A stretch of 64,000 nucleotides of DNA from JAPSGB01 sp963775185 (GTDB lineage Bacteria; Myxococcota_A; Polyangia; Polyangiales; Polyangiaceae). Positions within the stretch are counted from its first letter, which is position 1. Every line of letters starts with the position of its first letter. Position numbers and translations under genes: made by a program. The notes beneath the pieces were generated by a model. That model had not been told where the DNA came from and did no database searches. It saw only the letters and a list, made by a program, of their open reading frames with translations. Shown piece by piece: positions 16,740-25,552 of the stretch. The stretch spans positions 744,001 to 808,000 of the forward strand of contig CAVZIE010000031.1 of NCBI GenBank assembly GCA_963775185.1, given 5' to 3'.

Positions 16740-17891
16740 CTACGGGCAGGTGGTGCTCTTGGGATCCACGTCCGTGCACGCGTTGCGCGGCGACAGCGAC
16801 CACGTGCAGTAGTCCAGGTAGACGATGCCGTCGGCGCGGTTGAAGTTCGTGGCTCCGCTGTACGCCCACGCCTTCGTCGCGTCCTTCGGGCCCGCGCCGG
16901 TCAGGTCGTTGAAGAAGATCGTGTCGTGGAGCTCGAGCGCGGTTTCGTCGACCTTGATGACGCCGAAGGGCCCGACGATGCTGCCGCCGTCGTTCTGCGT
17001 CCCCGTGACGTTCTTCAGCTCGACCAACAGACCGCCGTACTTGTTCAAGGTCGCGGCGTCGGTGCCCGCCGCGATCAGGTCGGCGGTGCTGTTGTCGATG
17101 ACCAGCGGCGCCGGCGGCGTTGTGGTGCTCGTCTTGGTGACGGGACAGCTCTGGTAGGCGCGCAGCTGGATCGCCTTGACGGTGCCGCTACAGCTGGACG
17201 GCGCGTGCGTGCTGATCGTCCCGTACACATTCAGCACGTCTCCCGGCGCCACGTTGTCGGCGATGGCGTCCGTGCCCGTCGCGCACGTCGTGCCGCCGTC
17301 GCTCGTCGGCGTGCCGTAGCTGATCACCATGAGACCGGTGTTCACGGCAGCCGTGGCTACCGGGCTCGAGACGAACACGCCCCACAGACAAGAGCCGGAG
17401 CTGCTCGTGTAGGCGACCAGGAACTTCTGGCTGGTCGCGACCACACCCGTGAGGTTCACGTCGGTGCCCGTCGCGACCGCGCCCGTGTCGATGTCGGAGA
17501 TCGTCGCGGCCTGGCCCGTGCAAGCGGCAGCTTCGCCAGCGCCCGCGCTGCCGCCGCTGCCGGATGCGCCGGCGCCGCCGTCCGTCCCCGCTCCGCCGTC
17601 CATGCCGGCGGCGCCGGAAGTGCCCGCCGTACCGCTGGCGCCCGCCGTTCCGCTCGCGCCTGCGGTTCCGCTCGCGCCCGCGCTGCCGCCGGTGCCACTG
17701 CTGCCGCCGGTGCCGCTCGTGCCGCCGGTGCCGCTCGTGCCGCCGGTGCCGCTCGCGCCGCCGGTTCCGCTCGCACCGCCGGTTCCGCTCGCACCGCCGG
17801 CTCCGCTGGAGCTGTCGCTGCTGCTGCAGCCGAATGCAATGGCGGCTGCCGCCGCACCGATGAGTGCCGTGTGAAGGATCCTGTTGGCCAT
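16740..17891 (-). CDS. Lipoprotein with long Gly/Ser/Thr linker, unknown C-terminal domain
   Basis: 383 residues. Lipobox AFGC, Cys22. Residues about 30-120 are a linker of GGASGTGG-like units encoded by an 18-base tandem repeat. The C-terminal 260 residues contain ATISDIDTGAV, DVNLTGVVATSQKFLV and GDVLNVYGTI, reminiscent of OB-fold-like modules that often follow such linkers, with several disulfide-capable cysteines and a final Cys-Pro. No catalytic motif recognised. Probably surface exposed. Confidence 0.72.
   Translation of the reverse strand: MANRILHTALIGAAAAAIAFGCSSSDSSSGAGGASGTGGASGTGGASGTGGTSGTGGTSGTGGSSGTGGSAGASGTAGASGTAGASGTAGTSGAAGMDGGAGTDGGAGASGSGGSAGAGEAAACTGQAATISDIDTGAVATGTDVNLTGVVATSQKFLVAYTSSSGSCLWGVFVSSPVATAAVNTGLMVISYGTPTSDGGTTCATGTDAIADNVAPGDVLNVYGTISTHAPSSCSGTVKAIQLRAYQSCPVTKTSTTTPPAPLVIDNSTADLIAAGTDAATLNKYGGLLVELKNVTGTQNDGGSIVGPFGVIKVDETALELHDTIFFNDLTGAGPKDATKAWAYSGATNFNRADGIVYLDYCTWSLSPRNACTDVDPKSTTCP
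17701..17808. repeat. 18-base tandem repeat, six copies
   Basis: Six successive 18-base units of the form GTGCCGCCGGTGCCGCTC, diverging towards the edges. On the minus strand they encode the GTGG/ASGT linker of the 16740-17891 lipoprotein. Units keep the frame, so slippage would change linker length without breaking the gene. Confidence 0.8.
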
Positions 17892-17964
17892 TGCCGAGGC
17901 CTAGTCCCGGTGCGTGCCGGGCGCCAGTCCTACTCGCCCACGAGCCAGGGCCCCGCGTGGCGCC

Positions 17965-18855
17965 TCATCCCCGCGAGCGCTGCTGCGCCGCGACCAGCAC
18001 CGGCTCGAGATACTCCGCCTCGAGATCGTCACTCCAGATCACGAGCGCGGCGCGCTGCGCGAGGGCGAGCTTGTTGAACGCCACGCGATCGAACGCGTAC
18101 AGGTCCTCCGTCAGCACGATGGCGATGGGACGGAGCGTGCGCGCCTTCTGCTTGAGATCGGCGAGCTCCGCATTCTCGACCCGCGCCGGAAGCGCCGACG
18201 CCGCCTCGCCGCAAAGCTCGAGGAAGCGCGGCGAGCCGCCGGCCACCAGCACCACCGGATCGGGTTCGGCGGGCAACGAGACCGGCTCGACCAGCGGCGG
18301 TGCCGGTGAGGGCGGCAGCAGCGGCTGCGGAGGCGGCGGCAGCACCGACGCTGCGACGCGCATCGCGCCGGTCACGCCCTGCACCGCCGACGGCGGCGGC
18401 TCGGAGATACCGTCGTAGTGCGCGCGGATCGCGGCCCGGATGTGCTCGGGCGCGGCGACCATCGGGCGGATGCGCATGCCGGCGACGCGGGCGCAGTCGG
18501 CGAGCGCTTCTTCGCTCGTGGGGTCCTCCATCGCGACGTAGAGCACCCGCTCGCCGTCGCCGCGCTGCAGATACACGGGGAGCACGCAGTGCCGCAGGGC
18601 GACGTCGCGCGGGATGCGCTCGATCAGCTCCGGCGAGAACGAGACGTGCGACGGCGACACCCACGGCAAGCCGAGCTGATGCGACAACATCTGCGTGAGA
18701 CGGGCCGATGTCACGAGCCCTTGATCGACGAGCAGCGCGCCGAGCCGGCGCCGATCGTGTTTCTGCAGCTCGAGCGTCTGGTCGAGCTGGGCCTGCGTGA
18801 GCAGGCCGGCCTGGACGAGCAGCGTGCCGAGCCGCTGGCGGGACGGAGCGTTCAT
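17965..18855 (-). CDS. Stand-alone GspE N-terminal (MshEN) domain protein
   Basis: 296 residues. The N-terminal region has two related helical repeats (LGTLLVQAGLLTQAQLDQTL and LGALLVDQGLVTSARLTQML) followed by LGLPWVSPSHVSFSPELIERIP, the GspE/MshEN N-domain found on type II secretion and type IV pilus ATPases, some of which bind cyclic-di-GMP. No ATPase domain follows. Instead there is a Pro-rich link (about 185-205) and a C-terminal receiver-like or degenerate domain (VVLVAGGSPRFLELC...). Probably a c-di-GMP or pilus-linked adaptor. Start ATG 18855. Confidence 0.75.
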   Translation of the reverse strand: MNAPSRQRLGTLLVQAGLLTQAQLDQTLELQKHDRRRLGALLVDQGLVTSARLTQMLSHQLGLPWVSPSHVSFSPELIERIPRDVALRHCVLPVYLQRGDGERVLYVAMEDPTSEEALADCARVAGMRIRPMVAAPEHIRAAIRAHYDGISEPPPSAVQGVTGAMRVAASVLPPPPQPLLPPSPAPPLVEPVSLPAEPDPVVLVAGGSPRFLELCGEAASALPARVENAELADLKQKARTLRPIAIVLTEDLYAFDRVAFNKLALAQRAALVIWSDDLEAEYLEPVLVAAQQRSRG

Positions 18856-18902
18856 GGATCCGCCCGTTTTACCAAACCACAACGGCTTGTGCGCGCCCGC
18901 AG

Positions 18903-18922
18903 TTATCCACAGGGGCTGTGGA
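18903..18922. promoter_or_regulatory. DnaA-box-like TTATCCACA within an inverted repeat
   Basis: TTATCCACA (18903-18911) is an exact consensus DnaA box. It forms half of the inverted repeat TCCACAG-GGG-CTGTGGA (18906-18922). It lies in the 108-base region between the divergent GspE-N and oxidoreductase genes. A single box is not an origin; DnaA-mediated control or another repressor is possible. Confidence 0.4.
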
Positions 18923-18963
18923 CTGATCGGCGTCGCCCCGTTTCGCTGGTACGCTGGTGGGCG

Positions 18964-19938
18964 ATGAAAGCCGTTGTCGTCGATCGCTGGACGCCGCCCG
19001 CCCAGCTCGCGCTTGCCGACGCGCCCGACCCCAAGCGCGAGCCCGGCATGCTCACGCTCGAGGTGCGGGCCGCGGGCTGCAACTTCGCCGACGTCCTGCT
19101 GGTGCAGGGCGACTACCAGATGAAGCCGCCGTTCCCCTTCATTCCCGGCTCGGAGCTCGCCGGCGTGGTGCGGGCCGTCGGCGACGGCGTGGAGGGCTTC
19201 GCGATCGGCGATCGCGTGATGTCCTCGGTGCTGCTGGGTGGCTTCGCCGAGCAGGTGAACGTGCCGGCGGCTGTCGCCACGAAGATGCCCGACGACATGA
19301 GCTTCGAAGAGGGTGGCGCGTTCCCGATCGTGTACTCGACGAGCCACGCCGCGCTCGTCCACCGCGCCCGCCTGCGGGAAGGCGAGACGGTGCTGGTCAC
19401 CGCGGCCGCCGGTGGCGTGGGCCTGTCGAGCGTGCAGATCGCCAAGGCCCTCGGCGCGCGCGTCATCGGTCTCGCCGGTGGCGAGGAGAAGCTCGCCGTG
19501 GTGCGCGAGGCGGGCGCCGACGTCGCCATCGACTACCGCGAGGGCGACTGGGTCGATCGCGTCAAGGCCGCGACCGGCGGCAGCGGCGTGGACGTGGTGA
19601 TCGAGAACGTCGGGGGCGACGTGTTCCACGGCTGCATGAAGTGCCTCGCGTGGGAGGGACGCCTGGTCGTGATCGGCTTCGCCGGCGGGCAGATCCCGGA
19701 GCTCAAGGTAAACCGCGTCCTGCTCAAGCAAGTCTCGGTCGTCGGCCTCTACTGGGGCATGATGCTGATGAACACACCGCAGATCGTGATGGAGAGCCAG
19801 CGCGAGCTCGCGAAGCTATACGCGGCCGGCAAGATCAAGCCGGTGGTGTGGAAGCAGTTCCCGCTCGCCGAGACCGGTGCGGCGCTCACGGCCCTCGCCA
19901 GCCGCAAGAGTTTTGGAAAGATCGTGGTCTGTCCCTGA
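18964..19938 (+). CDS. NADPH:quinone oxidoreductase family protein, zinc-free MDR
   Basis: 324 residues. N-terminal domain with NFADVLLVQGDYQ and PFIPGSELAGVV. The Rossmann domain starts at VTAAAGGVGLSSVQIAKALGA, followed by GSGVDVVIENVGGD. There are no zinc-binding cysteine clusters. Close in shape to the acrylyl-CoA/quinone reductase branch. Cytosolic, NADPH-dependent reduction of quinone or enoyl compounds is expected. Start ATG 18964. It follows an intergenic region with a DnaA-box-like inverted repeat and is followed by a dispersed repeat copy at 19943. Confidence 0.88.
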   Translation: MKAVVVDRWTPPAQLALADAPDPKREPGMLTLEVRAAGCNFADVLLVQGDYQMKPPFPFIPGSELAGVVRAVGDGVEGFAIGDRVMSSVLLGGFAEQVNVPAAVATKMPDDMSFEEGGAFPIVYSTSHAALVHRARLREGETVLVTAAAGGVGLSSVQIAKALGARVIGLAGGEEKLAVVREAGADVAIDYREGDWVDRVKAATGGSGVDVVIENVGGDVFHGCMKCLAWEGRLVVIGFAGGQIPELKVNRVLLKQVSVVGLYWGMMLMNTPQIVMESQRELAKLYAAGKIKPVVWKQFPLAETGAALTALASRKSFGKIVVCP

Positions 19939-19942
19939 AGAA

Positions 19943-19963
19943 GGATGTCGGTCCGGCGCGGAA
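19943..19963 (+). repeat. Dispersed palindromic repeat, single copy
   Basis: ATGTCGGTCCGGCGCGGAA with preceding GG, just after the oxidoreductase stop. It matches the left end of the 32126-32312 element over at least 17 bases. Confidence 0.6.
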
Positions 19964-20014
19964 CCAAGGCGGGCCGGCGGGCATCGCGGCACAGCGATTG
20001 CACGGGTGTAGCGT

Positions 20015-20511
20015 GTGAAGCTCGTTCGCCCGATTTCGAAGGACGACGTGACAGCGCGCGGTCCGAGCCTCGGCGAGCTCGGAGCGCGCTTCGACCTCGG
20101 CACGCACTGGGCGTGCGATCTCTCCTGGGCGCCGCTCGGGGATCAGACGATCGCTGTCTGGTCGCCGCATCGCTGACGAGCGACGACGGAGGGTTCGCCG
20201 AAGCGTGGAACCTCTCCGGGGAGATCAGCCAGTTTTCCCAGGACGAGCTCGACGTCGACGCGGACCTGCGCGCGCTCGGCCAATACGACTTCGGGGGCAC
20301 GTATCAATTCGACTGGCTCTCGACGTGGCCGGAGATCCATGCGGCCCTGATCCTCGCCGTCTACGCCGCGCCGCAAGGCAACGCCTCGCTGGAGGGCGCG
20401 CTGCAAGAGTGGTCCGCTCGCAGCCACGTCGACGACGCCGGCGTGATCGGCGGCGGCTCCGGCGATGGCGCCATCATCAAGGTGGCGGCCTGGAGTTGCC
20501 ACGCGCCGTAG
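20015..20511 (+). pseudogene. Hypothetical ORF, apparently frameshifted
   Basis: From GTG 20015 a protein-like frame encodes VKLVRPISKDDV...GARFDLGTHWACDLSW and ends at TGA 20174. A second frame beginning about 20140 continues as LVAASLTSDDGGFAEAWNLS, then DELDVDADLRALGQYDFGG and WPEIHAALILAVYA, to TAG 20509. Both halves look like coding sequence with high third-position GC, and together they would give a protein of about 165 residues. No family recognised. It may equally be one short gene in the second frame. The remaining bases up to 20680 show no gene. Confidence 0.4.
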
Positions 20512-20680
20512 CCGGAGGTGCCGGCACCGGCGACGCGAAGCCGCTGCCCGGAATTCGCTCGCGACCTCCGGAACACGGCACTGGTGCCGCCCGCCACAAG
20601 TCTGGCCGCGCGATGAGTGGCGAGGCGGGACAGCTGCGCCCCGCACAAAAGCGCTCTAGGCTCGTAGCCGACGGATTTGC

Positions 20681-22879
20681 ATGCGTACGCGACCCGACAT
20701 CGTCGTCATCCTCACCGACCAGGAGCGCGCACCGCCGCCGTACGAGAGCGACGCGCTTCGCCAGTGGCGCGCGCGCGTGCTGCCCGGGCGGCGATGGTTC
20801 GCCGAGCACGGCGTGAGCTTCGCGCGCCACTACACGGGCTCGCTGGCCTGCGTGCCGAGCCGTCCCACGCTGCTCACCGGCCACTACCCGGACGTGCACG
20901 GCGTCACCCAGACCGACGGGTTCGGCAAGCATCCCGACGATCCGCGCATGCGCTGGCTGCGTGCGGGGGAGGTGCCCACCCTGGGACACTGGCTGCGCGC
21001 CGGCGGCTACGACACGCACTACGACGGCAAGTGGCACCTCAGCCACGTGGACCTGAGCTGTCCCCGCACCGGGGAGCGGCTGGCGACCAACACGCGGAGC
21101 GGCCGGCCGCTGCCCGACGCGATCCGCATGTACCTCGAGGCCGATCCCCTCGACCCCTTCGGCTTCTCCGGCTGGGTGGGCCCCGAGCCGCACGGCACGC
21201 GACCCGATGACCTCGGGCTGGTGCGCGATCCGCTCACCGCCGCGCGCACCGTCGAGTGGCTCGAGTCACGCTACGCCCGGCGTCGCGCCGGAGATCCGAC
21301 GGCGCTGCGACCCTTCCTGCTCGTCGCGAGCTTCGTCAACCCGCACGACATCTGTGCGTTCCCCATCTTCGCGTTCCACCCGCCGTTCCGGCGCTCGCCG
21401 CTCGATCCGCCCGCGGTCCCGCCGGCGTGGACCGCCGGACAGGATCTCGCGCGCCAGCCCGCCGCGCAGCGGGCCTACCGCGCGGCGTACCCGACGGCGT
21501 ACGGCCCGCGGCGCGCGGTCGAACGGATCTATCGCGTCCGCGCCCAGGCGTATCGCGACCTCTACTACCGCCTGCACGCGGAGGTGGACGGCCCGATCGA
21601 CCGCGTGCGGCGTGCCGTGACCGACGGCGGCGGGGACGCGTGGCTTGTGCTCACGGCCGACCACGGCGAGCTCCTCGGGGCGCACGGCGGGCTTCACCAG
21701 AAGTGGTTCACGCTGTTCGACGAGGCGACGCGAGTTCCGTTCTGCGTGGCCGGGACCGGCGCGTGCGCCACGCGCGCGGCAAGCGTGGCGGAGATGCCGA
21801 CGTCCCACGTGGACCTCGTGCCGACGCTGCTTGCAGCCGCGGGCCTCGACGAGGGCGAGCTCGCGTCCGGGCTCCGGCGCTCCTTCACCGAAGTACACGC
21901 TCTGCCCGGGCGCGACCTGCTGCCGTTGGTCCGCGGCGAGTCAGTGCCGGACCGCGAGCGCGCCGTGTACGTCCAGACTCGCGACGACGTCTTCGAGGGT
22001 GCGTCGCGGACGTCGCTCGTCTGGCGGCGCCTTGGCGTCCGCGCCGCCGCGCTGCCGCCGCGCATCCGCGCGCCACTGGACGTGGGCTCCAGCTTCGAGG
22101 CGATCGTCGTCCGCGTCGGGGAGCACGAGGCGCGTGGCGGTGCCGGCCATCTATGGAAGCTCGTCCGCACGTTCGACGACCCTTCCACGTGGAGCGAGCC
22201 TGGAGTGCGGCAGCGGGGCGACGGGGCGCGCGGGCGTATCCTGCGCGAACGGCCGTTGCCCGATCAGTGGGAGCTCTACGATCTCGACGCGGACGGCGTC
22301 GAGGCGAACAACCGTGCCCACGAGCCGGTCGCGGCCGCCGTGTTCGAGCACCTGTGCCGGCGCCTGGAGCTGGAGCGGGCGCGCCGCGTTCCAACGCGCA
22401 ACCGCTCCTGGCCTTACGCGTCCGCGCGGCGCGATGGCGCCGTCGAGATCCGTCGCGGCAGGGTCATTGCCCCGGATCGCGCGGCGGTCTGGGCAAAGCT
22501 CGCCGACTTCGGCGCCATCAGCGCGTGGGCCCAGGACGTCGAAGCGTCGTCGATGATCGACGACGGGCGCGTCGTCGGCGTCGGCAGCGCGCGTCGCGTG
22601 AAGGTAGGGCCGCTCCGGCTCCGCGAGGTGGTCGTGACGTGGGAGCCGGAGCGCGAGCTCGCGTACCGGATCGAGGACCTGCCGCCCCTCGCGCGCTCGG
22701 TCGTCAACGCCTGGCGCATCGAGCGAGTCGGAGCGTGGACGCGGGTGAGCCTGTCGACCAGAATCGAGCCGCACGCGCTACCGGGAGGGCGGCTCGCCGC
22801 GCGGCTGCTCGGCGTGCAGCTCGGCGGCGTGTCGAAGCGCCTGCTCGCCGGGCTGGCGAGCAGCATGACGGTGCGATGA
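20681..22879 (+). CDS. Sulfatase fused to a C-terminal SRPBCC domain
   Basis: 732 residues. The N-terminal domain is a type I sulfatase: metal ligands begin at ILTDQE (Asp13), and the formylglycine site is Cys57 in ACVPSRPTLLTGHYP, a full CxPSR motif. HYDGKWHL and LTADHGELLGAHGG supply further active-site residues, and WELYDLDADGVEANN is the usual sulfatase C-terminal signature. From about residue 585 to the end, a second domain (VIAPDRAAVWAKLADFGAIS, ARRVKVGPLRLREVVVTWEP) has the SRPBCC/START-like hydrophobic-ligand fold. Activation requires a formylglycine-generating enzyme, not in the window. There is no signal peptide, so it is probably cytosolic. The fusion is unusual. Confidence 0.85.
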   Translation: MRTRPDIVVILTDQERAPPPYESDALRQWRARVLPGRRWFAEHGVSFARHYTGSLACVPSRPTLLTGHYPDVHGVTQTDGFGKHPDDPRMRWLRAGEVPTLGHWLRAGGYDTHYDGKWHLSHVDLSCPRTGERLATNTRSGRPLPDAIRMYLEADPLDPFGFSGWVGPEPHGTRPDDLGLVRDPLTAARTVEWLESRYARRRAGDPTALRPFLLVASFVNPHDICAFPIFAFHPPFRRSPLDPPAVPPAWTAGQDLARQPAAQRAYRAAYPTAYGPRRAVERIYRVRAQAYRDLYYRLHAEVDGPIDRVRRAVTDGGGDAWLVLTADHGELLGAHGGLHQKWFTLFDEATRVPFCVAGTGACATRAASVAEMPTSHVDLVPTLLAAAGLDEGELASGLRRSFTEVHALPGRDLLPLVRGESVPDRERAVYVQTRDDVFEGASRTSLVWRRLGVRAAALPPRIRAPLDVGSSFEAIVVRVGEHEARGGAGHLWKLVRTFDDPSTWSEPGVRQRGDGARGRILRERPLPDQWELYDLDADGVEANNRAHEPVAAAVFEHLCRRLELERARRVPTRNRSWPYASARRDGAVEIRRGRVIAPDRAAVWAKLADFGAISAWAQDVEASSMIDDGRVVGVGSARRVKVGPLRLREVVVTWEPERELAYRIEDLPPLARSVVNAWRIERVGAWTRVSLSTRIEPHALPGGRLAARLLGVQLGGVSKRLLAGLASSMTVR

Positions 22880-22932
22880 GGGATCCCGCGGCCGCCCTCT
22901 GCAGCAGCGACCGCCGACGGCGTCGGGCGGCG

Positions 22933-22955
22933 GGATTCCGCGCCGGACCGGCAGA
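22933..22955 (-). repeat. Dispersed palindromic repeat, single copy
   Basis: TTCCGCGCCGGACCGGCA preceded by GGA, in the gap between the sulfatase and the sensor kinase. Exact core match to 9149-9166. Confidence 0.6.
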
Positions 22956-23005
22956 CCCCGGAGCCGGTGATAATTCCGTGACACGAGGCGCGCAGACTCG
23001 GGGTC

Positions 23006-24763
23006 GTGTTGCAGCGCTCGCGTACCCGCGTCCGGGACTGGCTCGTGTTCGGGCTCGCGGCGGCGTTGCCGGTCGTGGTGGCAGGCTTCGTCGCGTGGCG
23101 CGCCCTCGGTAACGAGGAGGCGGCGCGCCGGCGCGAGGCGGAGGTGGAGCTCGAACAAGCGGCCGCCGGGCTCGGGCCCCGCGTCGCGCGAAAGCTCGCC
23201 GAGGCCGGCGCGGCGCTCGAGCGCGCGAACGGGGCGCACCTGGTCGACGAGGTCAAGCGGCTGAAGCCCGCGTTCGCCTCCGCGGTGGTGCTCGACGAGG
23301 ATCGCCAGCTCGTCTACCCCGAGCCGGCGCGTGCGCCCGCGCCGAGCGCGGCTTGCCGGGAGCTGGCCGAGCGCATCGCGACGCCGCTCGGGCCGGCGGA
23401 GCACGCGCGGGTCGAGGCGCGGATCCTGGCGGCGTGCCCCGACGTCCGCTCGGCGAGCGGGCGACTGCTCTATCCCATCGCCGCGCTCGACGCCGCGCGG
23501 CGCGACGTCGCGCCGGCGTTCGTGAAGTGGCTCGACGAGCACGCCGCGGCGCTCGCGTCGGCCGAGCGCGCGGCGACCGGCGCGGCGGTGGCGCGTGCGA
23601 CCTGGCTCGACGCGGACGAGCGCCGCCGAGCCGCCGCGATCCTGTCGCGCCAGCGCAACGGCAGCGACGAGATCGCGCGTACGCTCGCCGCGCCCGCTGC
23701 ACGTCGCGCGTTGGCGCGGCTCGGCACGGACCACCGCGTCGTGTCGTGGGAGGACGCCGGCTCGGCCGGCGTGCTCGCGAGCTTCGAGGGTCGGATTGCC
23801 GGCTTCCTGGTCACGCCGGGATCGCTGGTCGACGCCAGCGATCGGATGGCGTTGCCGCCGGACGTGGTGGTGCGCAGCGCACCCGGCGTCGGGCACGGTC
23901 CGCAGGCGATCGCCCACGTGGGACCGGACCTCGCCGTGCGCCTCGAGCTCGCCGATCCGGCGCGCATCGACCAGCTGACGGCCTCGAGCCGGCGCTCGCT
24001 CGCCCTCGCCGGTGCGGCGTCGGCGCTGATGGCGCTCGCCTTCGTCGGCGCGGCGTTCGCACGCATGCGCGCGGCGCGCCGTCTCGGCGAGCTGCGCACC
24101 GACTTCGTCTCGGCGGTGTCGCACGAGCTGCGCACGCCGATCGCGTCGCTGCGCATGCTCGCGGAGCTGCTCGAGCAGGACCGCGTCGAGCCCGGAGAGC
24201 GCGCCGAGGTCACCGCGGCGTTGTCGCGCGAAGCACGGCGACTGGGTGAGACCGTGGATCGGCTGCTCGGCTTCAGCCGCATGTCCGCCGACCGCGTGCT
24301 GGCCAACCGCCGCATGGTGCACGTTGCCGAGCCCTTGCGGGCGAGCATTGCCGCGTTCGAGGAACGGCACCCCGGCGTGCGCGTGGCCCAGGAGCTCGAC
24401 CTCGCGCTGGAAGCCAGCGTGGATGCGGAGCAGCTCCGACTGGCCACCGACAACCTGCTGGAGAACGCCCGCAAGTACGCTCCCGGCGGCGAGCCGTACC
24501 GCGTCGTGCTGCGGCGCGTCGCGGACGCGGCGGAGATCGCCGTCGAGGACCACGGCCCAGGCGTCGCACCGCGCGACCGGCGCCGCGTCTTCGAGCCCTT
24601 CGAGCGCGCGGACGACCGCTTGAGCGAGGCGACGGAGGGCAGCGGGATCGGCCTGGCCCTGGTGCAGCACGTGGCGCGATCCCACGGCGGACGCGCCTGG
24701 GTCGAGGCCGCGCCGGGTGGCGGCGCGCGCTTCGTAGTCCGCCTGCCGGGAGCTGTGGCATGA
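23006..24763 (+). CDS. Membrane sensor histidine kinase
   Basis: 585 residues. A first membrane span at about 13-31 and a second at about 330-352 enclose a periplasmic sensor region of roughly 300 residues with no recognised fold. The cytoplasmic part has the HisKA dimerisation helix with phospho-accepting His373 in VSHELRTPIASLRML, the N box DNLLENARKYAP, G1 EDHGPGV and G2 GSGIGLALVQHVA. Start is GTG 23006. It overlaps the response-regulator gene by ATGA, so the two form a two-component system. The signal is unknown. The regulator is followed by an AgmX/PglI-type lipoprotein that may be a target. Confidence 0.93.
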   Translation: MLQRSRTRVRDWLVFGLAAALPVVVAGFVAWRALGNEEAARRREAEVELEQAAAGLGPRVARKLAEAGAALERANGAHLVDEVKRLKPAFASAVVLDEDRQLVYPEPARAPAPSAACRELAERIATPLGPAEHARVEARILAACPDVRSASGRLLYPIAALDAARRDVAPAFVKWLDEHAAALASAERAATGAAVARATWLDADERRRAAAILSRQRNGSDEIARTLAAPAARRALARLGTDHRVVSWEDAGSAGVLASFEGRIAGFLVTPGSLVDASDRMALPPDVVVRSAPGVGHGPQAIAHVGPDLAVRLELADPARIDQLTASSRRSLALAGAASALMALAFVGAAFARMRAARRLGELRTDFVSAVSHELRTPIASLRMLAELLEQDRVEPGERAEVTAALSREARRLGETVDRLLGFSRMSADRVLANRRMVHVAEPLRASIAAFEERHPGVRVAQELDLALEASVDAEQLRLATDNLLENARKYAPGGEPYRVVLRRVADAAEIAVEDHGPGVAPRDRRRVFEPFERADDRLSEATEGSGIGLALVQHVARSHGGRAWVEAAPGGGARFVVRLPGAVA

Positions 24764-25467
24764 AGAGCGAAGTGGGACCGCAGGAAGTCGTGCTGGTGGT
24801 GGAGGACGATGCGTCGCTGCGTCTCGGGCTCGACAAGACGTTGAGGTCCGAAGGCTACCGCGTCGAGGTCGCGGCGACCGGCCCGGACGGCCTCGCCGCT
24901 GCGCTCGCGCGCCGTCCCGACCTGGTGCTGCTCGACCTGATGCTGCCGGGCATGAACGGCTTCGAAGTGCTCGAGGAATTGCGCGCTCGCGATCCGGATT
25001 TGCCCGTCATCATCCTCACGGCGAAGGGCGCGGAGGACGACAAGGTACGCGGCCTCGGGCTCGGCGCGGACGACTACGTGGTCAAGCCGTTCGGCATCTC
25101 GGAGCTGCTGGCGCGCGTGGACGCGGCGCTCCGCCGCCGCCGCTTGCAGCGCTCCGCGACCCGCAGCGTCGAGCTCGGCGATCTGGTGGTGGACTTCGAG
25201 TCGCACCGCGCGGCGCGTGGCGGCGAGCCGGTGGAGATGACCGCGCTCGAGCTCAAGCTGCTCCGCTACTTCATCGACCACGAGGGCGCGCTGCTGCCGC
25301 GCCAGCGTATCCTCGACGCGGTGTGGGGTGCCGACTACTTCGGCACCGATCGCACCGTCGACAACTTCATCAACCGGCTGCGAAGCAAGATCGAGCCGGA
25401 CCCGAAGCGGCCGCGCTTCTTGTTCACGATCCGCGGCGCGGGCTACCGCTTCGAGAACAAACCGTGA
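24760..25467 (+). CDS. OmpR-family response regulator
   Basis: 235 residues. The receiver domain has the acidic pair Glu15-Asp16, phospho-acceptor Asp59 in LVLLDLMLPGMNGFE, the conserved Thr/Ala switch ILTAKG, and Lys109 in DDYVVKPF. The C-terminal winged helix (about 140-235) shows VEMTALELKLLRYFIDHEG, RQRILDAVWG and the recognition helix TVDNFINRLRSKIE, ending in the RGAGYRF wing. It overlaps the kinase gene by four bases and is its cognate partner. It would bind direct repeats in DNA; no target site could be assigned. Confidence 0.95.
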   Translation: MKSEVGPQEVVLVVEDDASLRLGLDKTLRSEGYRVEVAATGPDGLAAALARRPDLVLLDLMLPGMNGFEVLEELRARDPDLPVIILTAKGAEDDKVRGLGLGADDYVVKPFGISELLARVDAALRRRRLQRSATRSVELGDLVVDFESHRAARGGEPVEMTALELKLLRYFIDHEGALLPRQRILDAVWGADYFGTDRTVDNFINRLRSKIEPDPKRPRFLFTIRGAGYRFENKP

Positions 25468-25552
25468 CATGGCGGGGACACTGCCGGGATATCCGCGACG
25501 CATGCTGGTCCTCGTTACGCCGCCGTCCGGTGGCACACCGAGGAGATTAGCC

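Noticed and set aside
17701..17808. Possible CRISPR array
   Set aside because: The repeats are contiguous 18-base coding units without spacers and sit in a lipoprotein linker.
18903..18922. Replication origin
   Set aside because: There is only one DnaA box, with no AT-rich unwinding element and no dnaA or dnaN nearby.
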